From assembly GCF_002240355.1 (NCBI RefSeq), contig NZ_CP016354.1, positions 62,001 to 126,000 on the forward strand: DNA of 64,000 nt, read 5' to 3'. A model generated the notes under the pieces. That model did not search any database and was not told where the DNA came from. It saw only the letters and a program-made list of their open reading frames with translations. Every line of letters begins with the position of its first letter. Within the stretch, counting starts at the first letter, position 1. Shown one piece after another: positions 33,676 to 42,422 of the stretch. A program made the translations under genes and the position numbers. The DNA is from Prauserella marina (lineage in GTDB: Bacteria; Actinomycetota; Actinomycetes; Mycobacteriales; Pseudonocardiaceae).

Positions 33676-34580
33676 GACGCTGATCCGTTCTCCTGCTCGA
33701 TGCTGCTGTCGGGGGCTGCGGGGCGGGCGAAGAACCCTTCGGTCCAGGTGTTGCCCAGCCCGGTTTCGCCGTGTAGCGCGGCGACGAACTGCTCGCGGCT
33801 GGCGCCGCCCGCGGCCGCCTCGGTCAGCCGGGACGCCTGCGGCGCGGTCAGGGCCGGGGTCCAGCCGGCCAGCGCGACCAGCTCGTCCGGCGAGGCATCG
33901 CCGTCGGGGGCGAAGGCGGTGGTGTAGCTGATCGCTTCGGCGCGGGCGGCGGCCCAGCGCCAGGCCGCAGTCACCGCGGTCTGGATGATGTCCATCCGGT
34001 CGGCCTCCAGGCTGATCAGCCGCTCGACCGCGAGGAGTTCGGCGCGGGCGGCGTAGAGCGCCGACCACAACCGGCTCAGCTGCTCCTCGTGTTCGGCGAC
34101 CTCCCAAGCGAACGGGTCCGCCGAGACGGGCTGCCGCGTCGTGACCGGGGCCAGCCGCGGCGCGATCAGCGCCGAGCGGGTGAACCGGTCCGCGTCGGCC
34201 AGCAGCTCCCAGGCGACCTTCTCGATCAGCTTCGGCTCGACCCGCTTGCGGAAGTGATGGACCTCGTGCCCCGCCGCCTTGGCCGCGAGCTCCCGGCGGA
34301 CTGTCAGGTTCTGCCCCGGCTCGGCCGGCGGCAGCCCGAACAACGCCCGCGCCGCCGGCGCGTAACGGGCATCGTCGAACCGGGCCAGCAAACCCCTCAG
34401 CGTGCCGTCCAGGGCCGCCGTCCGGCTCGCCTCATCAGCGGGATCGACCGCTCGCGCGACGACACCGCGCAGGTCCAGCAGCGCCGCGTCCGCGCCGGCC
34501 GGGGTCACCGGCAACCCGCGCTTGAGCAGCCCCTGCACTCCCGCGACCACGTCTGACTCGACTGGGCTTTTTCTGGGCAT
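33672..34580 (-). CDS. Actinobacterial protein of unknown function, first gene of cargo operon
   Basis: From ATG 34580, MPRKSPVESDVVAGVQGLLK. The N-terminal 130 residues (AALLDLRGVVARAVDPADEA ... ARYAPAARALFGLPPAEPGQ ... HHFRKRVEPKLIEKVAWELL) form a helical domain I recognise from other actinobacterial proteins of unknown role. The C-terminal part is a long helix plus a Trp-rich segment. Its first codons lie in the left arm of the 20-bp inverted repeat at 34561-34618, so its translation or transcription is probably controlled there. Confidence 0.65.
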   Translation of the reverse strand: MPRKSPVESDVVAGVQGLLKRGLPVTPAGADAALLDLRGVVARAVDPADEASRTAALDGTLRGLLARFDDARYAPAARALFGLPPAEPGQNLTVRRELAAKAAGHEVHHFRKRVEPKLIEKVAWELLADADRFTRSALIAPRLAPVTTRQPVSADPFAWEVAEHEEQLSRLWSALYAARAELLAVERLISLEADRMDIIQTAVTAAWRWAAARAEAISYTTAFAPDGDASPDELVALAGWTPALTAPQASRLTEAAAGGASREQFVAALHGETGLGNTWTEGFFARPAAPDSSIEQENGSAS

Positions 34581-34618
34581 GACCTGATTCAACCACGGAT
34601 GCCCAGAAAAAGCCCAGT
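34561..34618. promoter_or_regulatory. Perfect 20-bp inverted repeat covering the start codon of the cargo operon
   Basis: ACTGGGCTTTTTCTGGGCAT (34561-34580) and ATGCCCAGAAAAAGCCCAGT (34599-34618) are exact complements with an 18-bp spacer. On the minus strand the left arm is the first seven codons (MPRKSPV) of the operon's first gene. The mRNA hairpin would hide the start codon. As DNA it would be a long operator between the operon and the divergent GntR gene. Confidence 0.75.
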
Positions 34619-34672
34619 GGGACAGTCGGGTGAAAGACACGCTGACAGCTCCCGCAACCCCCAATCACGACA

Positions 34673-34692
34673 GCTAGGTCAGCTAGGCTAGG
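34673..34692. promoter_or_regulatory. Three GCTAGG repeats before gntR-type gene
   Basis: GCTAGGTCAGCTAGGCTAGG contains GCTAGG at 34673, 34682 and 34687, 4 nt before the regulator start. TAGGCT could be its -10 box, giving a very short leader. Autoregulation by the GntR protein is the simplest reading. Confidence 0.45.
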
Positions 34693-34695
34693 GCG

Positions 34696-35235
34696 ATGCG
34701 TGACCTTGATCCGAACGATCCGAACCCGCCGTATCGGCAGCTCGCTCGCGTGCTCGTCGAGGCGATCACCACCGGCGAACTCAAGCCGGGGGATCGCCTT
34801 CCGTCCCAGGCAGACCTGCGGCAGCGGTTTGGCTTGGCCAACATGACCATTCAGCGAGCGATCTCGGTGCTGCGCTCCCAGGGCCGCGTCGTGACGCGCA
34901 GCGGAAGCGGCGTCTATGTCCGCGACGAGGCGAACCCGGACGCCACCGGCCTCGATCCCCTCGCCACCAACCAGCGGATCAAGGAAATCCTCGACCGCAT
35001 TCACACGCTGCAAACCAGACGCATCGTGCTGAAGGAACTCATGGAGGAGATGAAGTCCGACTCCGACGACTCGCAGATGCGCGTCGTGTTCGACCTGGCG
35101 AACGCGTCGCTCGAGGAGACCCGGAGCTTGATCACCGAACTGGCCTCCTTCGACTTCGCCGCCGAGGCCGACCTGGAGCGTAAGAACATGGACCTGTGGC
35201 CGAGGGCGCGCAAGCCGGTCAGCGACGGTTCGTGA
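34696..35235 (+). CDS. GntR-family transcriptional regulator
   Basis: Starts MRDLDPNDPNPPYRQLARVL. The winged helix is complete: VEAITTGELKPGDRLPSQAD LRQRFGLANMTIQRAISVLR then GRVVTRSGSGVYVRDEA. The C-terminal 100 residues are helical and short, without a UTRA or FCD domain, so the ligand is not predictable. It is divergent from the aaRS-like operon and probably controls it. Its end overlaps the convergent gene at 35219 by 17 bp. Confidence 0.85.
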   Translation: MRDLDPNDPNPPYRQLARVLVEAITTGELKPGDRLPSQADLRQRFGLANMTIQRAISVLRSQGRVVTRSGSGVYVRDEANPDATGLDPLATNQRIKEILDRIHTLQTRRIVLKELMEEMKSDSDDSQMRVVFDLANASLEETRSLITELASFDFAAEADLERKNMDLWPRARKPVSDGS

Positions 35236-35485
35236 CGCGCCGGAGCAGGTCGAGGTTGCCGGTGACCTGCGCGACCAGCTGATCGGTGCGCTCGCATATC
35301 TGGTCCAGCTGCCGCAGGGTTTCGGCCAGACCGGTGTCCCAGGTGCGGCGGAGGTTGTCCATCGCCACCCGTGCCCCGGCGAACGCCGCAGCCACCTCGT
35401 CCAGCACGGCCCCGGTCTCGCTCGCCTCGTCCCCGGGGCCGGGGCCGGGGCCGGGGACGCGGGGCCCGTCGCCGGATGTCGTCAC
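35219..35485 (-). CDS. Small helical hypothetical protein
   Basis: From GTG 35485: VTTSGDGPRVPGPGPGPGDE, then a helical segment VAMDNLRRTWDTGLAETLRQ LDQICERTDQLVAQVTGNLD. 88 residues; heptad-like coiled coil. Start uncertain because the frame is open to 35590. Overlap with the end of the GntR gene is unusual but only 17 bp. Function unknown. Confidence 0.45.
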   Translation of the reverse strand: MTTSGDGPRVPGPGPGPGDEASETGAVLDEVAAAFAGARVAMDNLRRTWDTGLAETLRQLDQICERTDQLVAQVTGNLDLLRRVTNRR

Positions 35486-35623
35486 GGGTTCCAGGGTGAC
35501 ACCCGAGCCCGGCAGTCGGTGAGGCGGCTTGGAACGCCCGGCGAATAAAGTAAACCCGGCCCACGAGGGGCCGGGCGGGTATGGCCCCACTGTAGCAGCG
35601 GCGCCGCCGGGAGGCGGCCGGAT

Positions 35624-36172
35624 TCAGGCGATGTCGAACAGGCTGAGCTGGTCGGCGTAGCTGTTGCCGAGGGCGATGACCTCGTCGACGATGCGCGCGA
35701 GCTCGTGCGGGTCGTCGATCCCGGCCGCGAGTGCCGCGCAGACCGCGGACCTGATGGCGCGGGACTGGCCGGCTTGGCCGCGCCTGTCGGCGCGGTCGAT
35801 GCGGGAGCCGCCGGGCGCGACGTGCGCGAGCCGGTCGCGGCCGGCGGCCATGGCGAGGTTTTCGCGTTGGGTGCCCGGTCGTAGGTGCTCCAGCTTGGTG
35901 CAGATGGGCAGGTCGCAGGTGTGCATGACCACGGTGCGCGCGGGCAGCGGGCCGTGCCGGGCCCACCAGAGCCAGCGGGAGACGCGGACGGTTTCCCCGC
36001 GCCGGTCGGCAGGAAGATCACCGTCGCCGTAGTTGGGACCGTGGAAGCGGCCGTAGCCGTCGTCGGCCAGCGCTCCGATCCAGATGGTGTGGTTCGCGGT
36101 GACCACGGCCTTGCGCAGGAATCGGGCCCAGGACGAGGGCGTGGCGTAGGGCGGGATCTGCGTGATGTCCAT
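35624..36172 (-). CDS. HNH-endonuclease-like protein
   Basis: From ATG 36172, with GAGGGGA upstream: MDITQIPPYATPSSWARFLR. IWIGALADDGYGRFHGPN and VVMHTCDLPICTKLEHLRPG TQRENLAMAAGRDR carry the HNH-type arrangement (His, Cys-x4-Cys and a late Asn/Asp-rich helix). It is a full-length relative (182 aa) of the split gene at 42423/28444. Probably an HNH nuclease of the element; target unknown. Confidence 0.7.
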   Translation of the reverse strand: MDITQIPPYATPSSWARFLRKAVVTANHTIWIGALADDGYGRFHGPNYGDGDLPADRRGETVRVSRWLWWARHGPLPARTVVMHTCDLPICTKLEHLRPGTQRENLAMAAGRDRLAHVAPGGSRIDRADRRGQAGQSRAIRSAVCAALAAGIDDPHELARIVDEVIALGNSYADQLSLFDIA

Positions 36173-36235
36173 GTCCGGTCCCCTCACCTGGGTGTCCGCA
36201 TCGTTGATGATGCCTGGTGGGACCGACAAGAACCG

Positions 36236-36667
36236 TCAGGTTGGAGGTGGCTGCTCGGCCTGCGAGCGGGCGGGGTGGCCGATCCGGGTCACCTTGCTGG
36301 CGGCTTCCAGCTCCTCGCGCAGGCGCTTGTTCTCCAAGGTCAGACGCATGATGTTCGCGATGGCCAGCTCGAGATGGTCGCTGAGCTCGGTGTTGCTCCG
36401 CCGGAGTTTCGCGTTGCGCTCGTGCAGGCTGAGCTGCCGCTCGTCCGCGGCCGCCCCGGCGGCCGGTGCGGTGCCGTTGCGGCGGGCATCGCCGATCTGG
36501 CGGGCGATGTCGGGGAAGCTGCGCCGGAAGGTCGTGTTGGACAACCCGAGACGGCGGGCGACGGCCAGGACGCTGGGACGCTTGCCGAGATCACGTGACT
36601 GGTCGGTGACCTCCTGCACGGCCTTGAGCACGACGTCGTCGCTGGGCAGGGTGACGGGCGGGCTCAC
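36236..36667 (-). CDS. TnpC-like (DUF6262) accessory protein of the recombinase trio
   Basis: From GTG 36667, overlapping the third recombinase stop (GTGA): VSPPVTLPSDDVVLKAVQEV. It has a helix-turn-helix-like stretch (RPSVLAVARRLGLSNTTFRR SFPDIARQI) and a coiled coil (AIANIMRLTLENKRLREELE). This matches DUF6262, the family of Tn554 TnpC, which influences frequency and orientation of transposition. Confidence 0.75.
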   Translation of the reverse strand: MSPPVTLPSDDVVLKAVQEVTDQSRDLGKRPSVLAVARRLGLSNTTFRRSFPDIARQIGDARRNGTAPAAGAAADERQLSLHERNAKLRRSNTELSDHLELAIANIMRLTLENKRLREELEAASKVTRIGHPARSQAEQPPPT

Positions 36668-38769
36668 GTGTCCTCCGTGTCGGGTCGGGTGTGCCGGGCG
36701 AGGAAGGTCTCGATCTCCGTGGCGCGGGTGCGCAGCTGGTGGGTGACCAGGGGCGGCAGCACTGGCCGGGCCTGGAGTTCCCGGTCGATGCGGGCGGCCT
36801 CGTCGCGCAGGTTGTCGATGTTGTCCGCGGTGAGGGCGACGTTGCGGCAGGCCAGCGGCTTGCAGGTGCCGTGGTCGGGGCGCAGCGCGCCGTCGCTGTC
36901 GCGGCGTTGCTGGCAGAGCGCGGTGGCGTGGGTGTGGATGCAGGTGACGTACTTGCCCGGATAGATCGCTGGGTCGCCGCGGTTCATCAGCCGGTCGAGA
37001 CGGCGCCGGTCGGTGATGACCTTGCCGGCGAAGCGGGCGCGGTCGCCGAAATCCTCGAGCCGGCGGGCGGCCTCGTCGGCGGCCGGGCCAGCGAGGTTCT
37101 TGTGCTCGTGCTGGTCGACCATCGCGAGCAGCTGCTCGCCGCGGGCCAGCGCTTGTTCGGATTCGACCTCGGCGCGGAAGCCGGATTCGGAGGTGCCGGC
37201 GTAGCCCTCGAAGACCTGGACGGCGTGGTGCCGGTAGTGGATCGCCCCGGCGATCGCGCCCCCGGGGCGGCGCGCGATGAACCAGGCGAGGGTGCGACGG
37301 AACTGCCGGATGGACAGCCTCCATGGTTCGCCGTTGACGGCTGGGATGCCGTCGGCGCGACCGTGCGTGGCGCAGTACTGGTTGACCCACTGCACGAAGT
37401 CGTTGAGCTGATGGTTGGTGGCGCTGGTGGTCATCGCGTGGTTGCGCCGGCCGGTTGCCGTGGAGTTGCGCGGGTTGTGCGGCAGCACGGCGAAGAGCAG
37501 GTCGGCGTCGGCCGGTTGGAGGCGTTCGAGGACGCCGATGGCGCGGGCGGCGGGGGCGCCGACGACCCAGGTGGCGGGGACGCCTTCCACCTCGGTCTCG
37601 CCTTTGAAGGCCAGGCTGGCGACCTTCCAGCGATAGGGCCGCCCGTGGGCGTCGCGCTGAACCTGAACGCATCCCCGGCGCAGGTGCTTGACTTCGCACT
37701 CGCGCATGCCGGACAGAAACAGCACCACGATCGCCGCGGCCGCGTGCAGCATCCTTGCCAGGGAGGCCAGCCCCCGATCGCTGTTGAGGGTGCTGGCGAT
37801 CCGCTCGATCCAGGGCTCGCCATCGAGGCGCCCGGTGACGGCGAAGTCGAGGTAGCCGAAGTCGCTCACGCCGACAACGTCAACGGCAGCCATGACCTCG
37901 GTCTTGTAGCGCTCGACGGCGCGGCGGGCGCAGCCCGCCTCCGCGGCGAGGTGCCGGACGTTCACCGCTCCCCGGTAACCGGGCAAGGGACGGTGCCGGG
38001 CGAGGTAGTCGGCCAGGACGGCCTGGATCTTCTCGTGGGCGCCGGTGTTGGTCCCGGCGGTGCTGCGCCGGGCCGCGTCCCGCAGGCGCCACCATTCGCC
38101 GTCGGCGGCCAGGATGTCCTCGGCGAAGTCATCCACGAATCGCAACGCCCAGGTCAGCAGCGGGCCGTGCACGGCCTCCGGAATCCGGTCGGTCGCGTTC
38201 TCCGAATACAGCGATCGACGGCTTTCGCTCCAGCCGTCCAGGTGGGCGGGATCGAACGGCAGCCGATCGACGGTCAGGGCGGCGCGGAAACGCCAGAGGT
38301 AACGGACGGCGGCGCGCTTGTTGCCGCGGGTGCCCTCGTTGCGGACGGTGTCCTTCAGGTGGCGGTGGTAGGCGAGCAGGTCGTCCCCGGTCAGCTCGCT
38401 CAGCGCCGGGCCCGCCAGCCGCCCCGGCCGCGGTGCGCGCGTATCCAGCCATTTCAGGAAGGTGCTCAGGGCGCTGAACACGCGCAGGACCGACGCGAGG
38501 TCGGGCCGGGGCTCGCCCGGCGGCAGCTCACCGGAGAGCATTCCGTAGAACAGTTCCTTGGCGACCAGCCGATAGCGGGCGGGAACGAGGCCGAAGTTCA
38601 GCCGCCATCGCCGGACGTGCTGCTGCCAGCAGGCGGGGTCCAGCCGCCAGTGAGCATCGCGGAAGCGGGACGTCTCCTCCAGCCGCATCCCGTCCCGCAG
38701 GCGCCGCCCGTTCAGCACGAACACCTCGTCCAGAGGGTGCGGCGCGGACAACGGGGTGGGGCTGGTCAC
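36664..38769 (-). CDS. Site-specific tyrosine recombinase, third of trio
   Basis: 701 residues, starts MTSPTPLSAPHPLDEVFVLN. The catalytic region includes FLSGMRECEVKHLRRGCV (first Arg), WRLSIRQFRRTLAWFIARRP (second Arg), HYRHHAVQVFEGYAG (His and candidate Tyr). A C-terminal Cys/His segment (YVTCIHTHATALCQQRR ... CKPLACRNVAL) looks like a zinc knuckle. Overlaps its upstream partner (38766-38769). Confidence 0.85.
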   Translation of the reverse strand: MTSPTPLSAPHPLDEVFVLNGRRLRDGMRLEETSRFRDAHWRLDPACWQQHVRRWRLNFGLVPARYRLVAKELFYGMLSGELPPGEPRPDLASVLRVFSALSTFLKWLDTRAPRPGRLAGPALSELTGDDLLAYHRHLKDTVRNEGTRGNKRAAVRYLWRFRAALTVDRLPFDPAHLDGWSESRRSLYSENATDRIPEAVHGPLLTWALRFVDDFAEDILAADGEWWRLRDAARRSTAGTNTGAHEKIQAVLADYLARHRPLPGYRGAVNVRHLAAEAGCARRAVERYKTEVMAAVDVVGVSDFGYLDFAVTGRLDGEPWIERIASTLNSDRGLASLARMLHAAAAIVVLFLSGMRECEVKHLRRGCVQVQRDAHGRPYRWKVASLAFKGETEVEGVPATWVVGAPAARAIGVLERLQPADADLLFAVLPHNPRNSTATGRRNHAMTTSATNHQLNDFVQWVNQYCATHGRADGIPAVNGEPWRLSIRQFRRTLAWFIARRPGGAIAGAIHYRHHAVQVFEGYAGTSESGFRAEVESEQALARGEQLLAMVDQHEHKNLAGPAADEAARRLEDFGDRARFAGKVITDRRRLDRLMNRGDPAIYPGKYVTCIHTHATALCQQRRDSDGALRPDHGTCKPLACRNVALTADNIDNLRDEAARIDRELQARPVLPPLVTHQLRTRATEIETFLARHTRPDTEDT

Positions 38770-40732
38770 GGGTGCTCCCAGGGGTTCTCCAGCAGATCCA
38801 GCAGCGCGTCGTCAGGCTTGGCGGCCTGGGCCAGCTCGATCTCGGCGGCGCTGAACTTGACCAGGATGTCGTTGGTGATCGCCGCCCAGACGCTGCCGTA
38901 GCGGCCCCACCAGTCCTGTTCGGACAGTTGCTCGCGGCGGGCGCCGAGAGCGTCGAGCAGGCCGAGCTGGGCGGGCAGCTGGTCGCGGGTGACCAGGCAG
39001 TTGCCGCAGTGGAAGCAGTCCAGGAAGCTGGCCGGACGGCAGACCTCGCCGGAGGCCGGATGGTGGTCCGGATCAACGCATGCCGTCCAGACGGTGTCGA
39101 GTTCCCCGGCGGCGGCCTTGCGGGCCGCGGTGGGGTCCAGCCCGGCATCGCGCAAATGCTGGGCGTCCGCCGGGCCGGGGACCACCCGCAGGCTGCCGCC
39201 GTTGGCGTCGAGCACCCGGCGATGCGCGTCCAGTGCCGAGTGCTCGGCATCGACCAGGGCCGCGCTGACCACGTCCTCGGCCCACTCGATCGTCGTGGGA
39301 TCGTCGCGCAGGTAGCTGCGGAACAGGGTCGGGATCGTGTTGGTCCGCACCGATGAGGGCAGGTGCCCGCCGGCCTGCTTCGTGCGGCGGACGTCGGTGC
39401 TGGTCTTGAGCCGGTTGAACTCGACCTGCAACGTGCCCGGTGCCGGCTTGCGCCGGACCCACCGGCCATCCACCTTGATCGTGCGCGTGCGGGCGGCCGG
39501 AGCCGCCTCGACCGGTTCGGGCGAGCCCACCCGGTCGGCGGTCAACCCGTGCGTCTCGGCCCATTCGGTGGCGTAGATGTTGCGGTTGAGCTTGCGGTCG
39601 AACATGCCGTCGTGCTCGGCGACCCCGCCGATGTTCGCTCTGGGGTTGCTGCGCCAGACCGACCAGAGGAACCGGGCACCGCTGAACGCCCGGCTGCGGG
39701 CGGTCAGCTCCAGCGCGAGCAGATAGAGCCCGCCCGGTGTGTGCAGTTCGCGGCCGGGCTTCCCGATCTCCCAGGAAACCGTTTCATACCAACGTTTCTG
39801 CCCGCGACGGCGCTTGACCACCCGCAGCTCGACCGCGCGCTCTTCGAGGATGCGGTGCGCGACCGGCAGCTCCTTGATGGTCTCGACGTTGCGGTTGGCG
39901 ACCGCGACGAACAACGCCAGCAGTGCCGGCATGTCCGGGATCGTCAGGAACAGCTCCCGCGCGAGCGCCATCCGCCAGGCGACCCGCGCAGCCGTGTCAC
40001 CGTCGGCCGCTTTGGGCAGGTCACCCGCGCTGGCCTCGGCCAGGAGCGCGCCGCGGTCGCGGTCCGCAGCGCTGAGCGCCTCCGGGTCGGTGCGATAGCG
40101 GGCCAGCAGCGACTCCCCGCGCCGAATTCGGTCACGGATGTTCGCGACGTCGGAGCGGGCCGCGACGACCAGGTCGGTGAATTCCCGGTCGAATACCCGG
40201 GTTTGGCCCGTCGCCTCGGCTCCGGGAAGCGGCGGCTCAGGTAGTCGGCCGCCTCCGTCGGCACCAGCTCGCGCAGGGGCGGTTGCTCGATGACGAGCTT
40301 GAAACAGCGCAGGTCGCGCCAGCGGTTGGACTCCCCACGGGCCTCGCCGGACTGCTCGTGGAACGCTTTCAGATGCCGCGGCCGCAGCAGCCCAGGCTCG
40401 GCGGGCGGGTCCGGGACCGTCGCCATGAATCGCATGACCCGGCCCGCGGCATCCCAAACCAGCTGCGCCGAGGTTCCGGTGCGCCGGTGTCCCCCTGGAC
40501 CGACAGTTGTCGCCAGCGCCGCGGCCAGCGCGCGGTGCCAGCCCGGCAGGGGAAGCCGATCGACCGGGAACGTCCGGGTGCGGTCATCCTCGCCCTGGAA
40601 GTGGACCACCGGCCCGTGCGCGGACTCCTCGACCAGCGGCGGCGGCTCGTAGGCCCCGTCGGGCAGGGCGACCGGCTGGCCGGCGTGTGTCGTCCCGCGT
40701 TTCGAGCGCGTCACCGAATCCCTCACGATCAC
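38766..40732 (-). pseudogene. Tyrosine-recombinase-family protein, second of trio, with one frame break
   Basis: GTG 40732 (GTGA overlap with the first recombinase) opens VIVRDSVTRSKRGTTHAGQP and stays coding to YLSRRFPEPRRRAKP. It then must shift to RVFDREFTDLVVAARSDVAN, which runs to 38766. One extra A in the AAA at 40202-40204 (plus-strand TTT) would give RRRAKTRVFDREF and a single 655-codon gene. The C-terminal half has CFHCGNCLVTRDQLP, a zinc-binding segment. The break is either a sequencing indel or a disabling mutation. Confidence 0.7.
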
Positions 40733-42201
40733 ACCGCGATCCGGGACAGCGCCGTGTCGCGCGGGTCTTCCCAGGCGTCCGGGACCAGCGCCAGGCGGGT
40801 CTCCATCTCCAGCTCGGCCAGGCAGTGGAAGTAAATGTGGGTTGTGGTGACCGACCGGTGGCCGAGCCGTCGGCGGACCCAGTCCGGCGGGTCGCCGAAC
40901 ACCCGGGTGTAGTGCTCGCGCTGTGCCGGCTCCAGCTTGGCCAGGTTCGCGATGTGGCCCCGCTGCATCTGCTCCAAGGTGATCACCGCGAACGTGTGCC
41001 GCAGCATGTGCGCGTGCGCCCGTAGCGCCAGGGCGTGCCGGGCGCACCGCTTGTTCGCCTCGCCGAACAGGCCCTTCCACGACGACACGGCCATCGGCAG
41101 GCCGTACTCGCTCAGCCAGAACGCCGCCGGCTCCAGTCCGTCCGGGCCGTCGATGTAGAGGTTGCGGCGCTCGCCGAGGTCCAGCTGGCGCACTTTGATC
41201 GGCGCCCCGCCGGGTTGTCGGGCCTGCGGGCGGGACCGGGTGGGGTCCTCGACCACGAACGGTCGCCGCGCCCTCCGGTAGCGGCCCGCCGCGCGGGCGT
41301 CCGCGATCACCTCGGCCCGGTCGATCTCGCCGTAGGCGATCAGGTCGGCGACCACGGATTCCGGAACGTAGATCCACCGCGCTGATCCGCCCTTGGCGAT
41401 CACCGGGGGCAGCCAGAACCGCTGGTAGCCGCCCAGGCCACGCGCCAGCGGGAGCTCGAACAACGTGAGCGCCGACTGCTCGGACAACCGCATGCCGGTG
41501 CGCACCATCAAGTCGCAGAAGGTGCTGTTGCGGGCCGCGAAGCGTCCGCGGAACGCTGGGTCCGGCAGCCCGGCCGGGGTGTAGCCGCGCATCCCGACAT
41601 CCCGCCACCGCCGATACGAGTCCGCAGGAAGCCACTCGATCTTCTCGCGGGCGGCGCCGTGGCTGGCGGTTGCGGGAGTTTCCCCACCGGCCGCACGGCG
41701 TCGGCCGCTCTCGATCGGTGGCTGCCGCACCGGCCGCTGCGGGATCGGGTTGGCCGCGACGTTTCCGGCCCGCAGCTGCCACCTGTAGAAGCTGTTGACG
41801 CCGGCGAGTTCCCGGTCCCAGGTCGCATCGTCGATCCGCGGCCCGTTCGGGTCGCGCCGACGCCAGACCAGGTAGGCGATGTGGTCGGCCTCGGTGGCGT
41901 CCCGCCAGGACGTCCGCCGCCGCGAGACCCACAGGAAGTCCAGGAACGCCTTGACGTCCCGGGCGTAGCCGTTCCTGGTGTTCTTGGCCGCGCCCAGCAT
42001 CTGGTGGGACAGGAAATAGGCGTTGAGATCGACGTCGTACTCGAACGTCGGCGAGATCAGATAAGGCGTTCCGGAAGGAACGTCCTCATCGGCCAGCCAA
42101 TCCGACCAGGCCGTCGGAAGCTCGTTGACGAACGGCAGCGGCCGCGCAGGGAGCGTCAGCTCGGCCGGCACATACCGCACCCGCCAGCCCAGCTCGCTCA
42201 C
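40729..42201 (-). CDS. Tyrosine recombinase/integrase, first of trio
   Basis: 490 residues, starts MSELGWRVRYVPAELTLPAR. A SAM-like N-terminal domain (NTRNGYARDVKAFLDFLWVS) is followed by the catalytic domain: Arg in LMVRTGMRLSEQSAL, HMLRHTFAV (H-x-x-R), and LGHRSVTTTHIYFH with the Tyr nucleophile. It should recognise the element ends. First gene of the minus-strand recombinase operon, next to the right end. Confidence 0.9.
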   Translation of the reverse strand: MSELGWRVRYVPAELTLPARPLPFVNELPTAWSDWLADEDVPSGTPYLISPTFEYDVDLNAYFLSHQMLGAAKNTRNGYARDVKAFLDFLWVSRRRTSWRDATEADHIAYLVWRRRDPNGPRIDDATWDRELAGVNSFYRWQLRAGNVAANPIPQRPVRQPPIESGRRRAAGGETPATASHGAAREKIEWLPADSYRRWRDVGMRGYTPAGLPDPAFRGRFAARNSTFCDLMVRTGMRLSEQSALTLFELPLARGLGGYQRFWLPPVIAKGGSARWIYVPESVVADLIAYGEIDRAEVIADARAAGRYRRARRPFVVEDPTRSRPQARQPGGAPIKVRQLDLGERRNLYIDGPDGLEPAAFWLSEYGLPMAVSSWKGLFGEANKRCARHALALRAHAHMLRHTFAVITLEQMQRGHIANLAKLEPAQREHYTRVFGDPPDWVRRRLGHRSVTTTHIYFHCLAELEMETRLALVPDAWEDPRDTALSRIAV

Positions 42202-42300
42202 GCCGCGAAACGTAGTTTCGGGACGTCAAGGAAGGTGGGCACGGCTCGCTGTGAGAGGCCGAAGTCCACCCGATCCGGTCAGGAACGGCGACCCGTCGTA

Positions 42301-42368
42301 CCGGTGGGGTGCTGCACTCTGCGCCGGCGCCGGGCCGGCACCAGCGGCAACCGAGTGCACCCCACCGG
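42301..42368. repeat. Palindrome near the right end of the element, GGTGGGG family
   Basis: CCGGTGGGGTGC-TG-CACTC (42301-42319) pairs with GAGTGCACCCCACCGG (42353-42368). The left half continues TGCGCCGGCGCCG, as in the larger palindromes at 47931, 52855 and 60551, but the inner stem is absent. It lies between the integrase start and the HNH junction. Confidence 0.6.
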
Positions 42369-42422
42369 ACGGCGGGTCGTCGGGACAACAGTCCCGCTTC
42401 TCCAGTCAATGACCATCCGTAC

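Noticed and set aside
36691-38901. Long plus-strand frame (736 codons)
   Set aside because: Antisense shadow of the third recombinase; no motif or Shine-Dalgarno.
40195-40215. Programmed -1 frameshift in the second recombinase
   Set aside because: GCC-AAA-CCC-GGG in the zero frame does not fit an X-XXY-YYZ slippery heptamer. Similar breaks at other runs in the window favour a missing base.
39944-41932. 662-codon minus-strand frame as an independent gene
   Set aside because: Its first two thirds are a shadow of the first recombinase. Only the part from GTG 40732 is coding, and it belongs to the frame-broken second recombinase.
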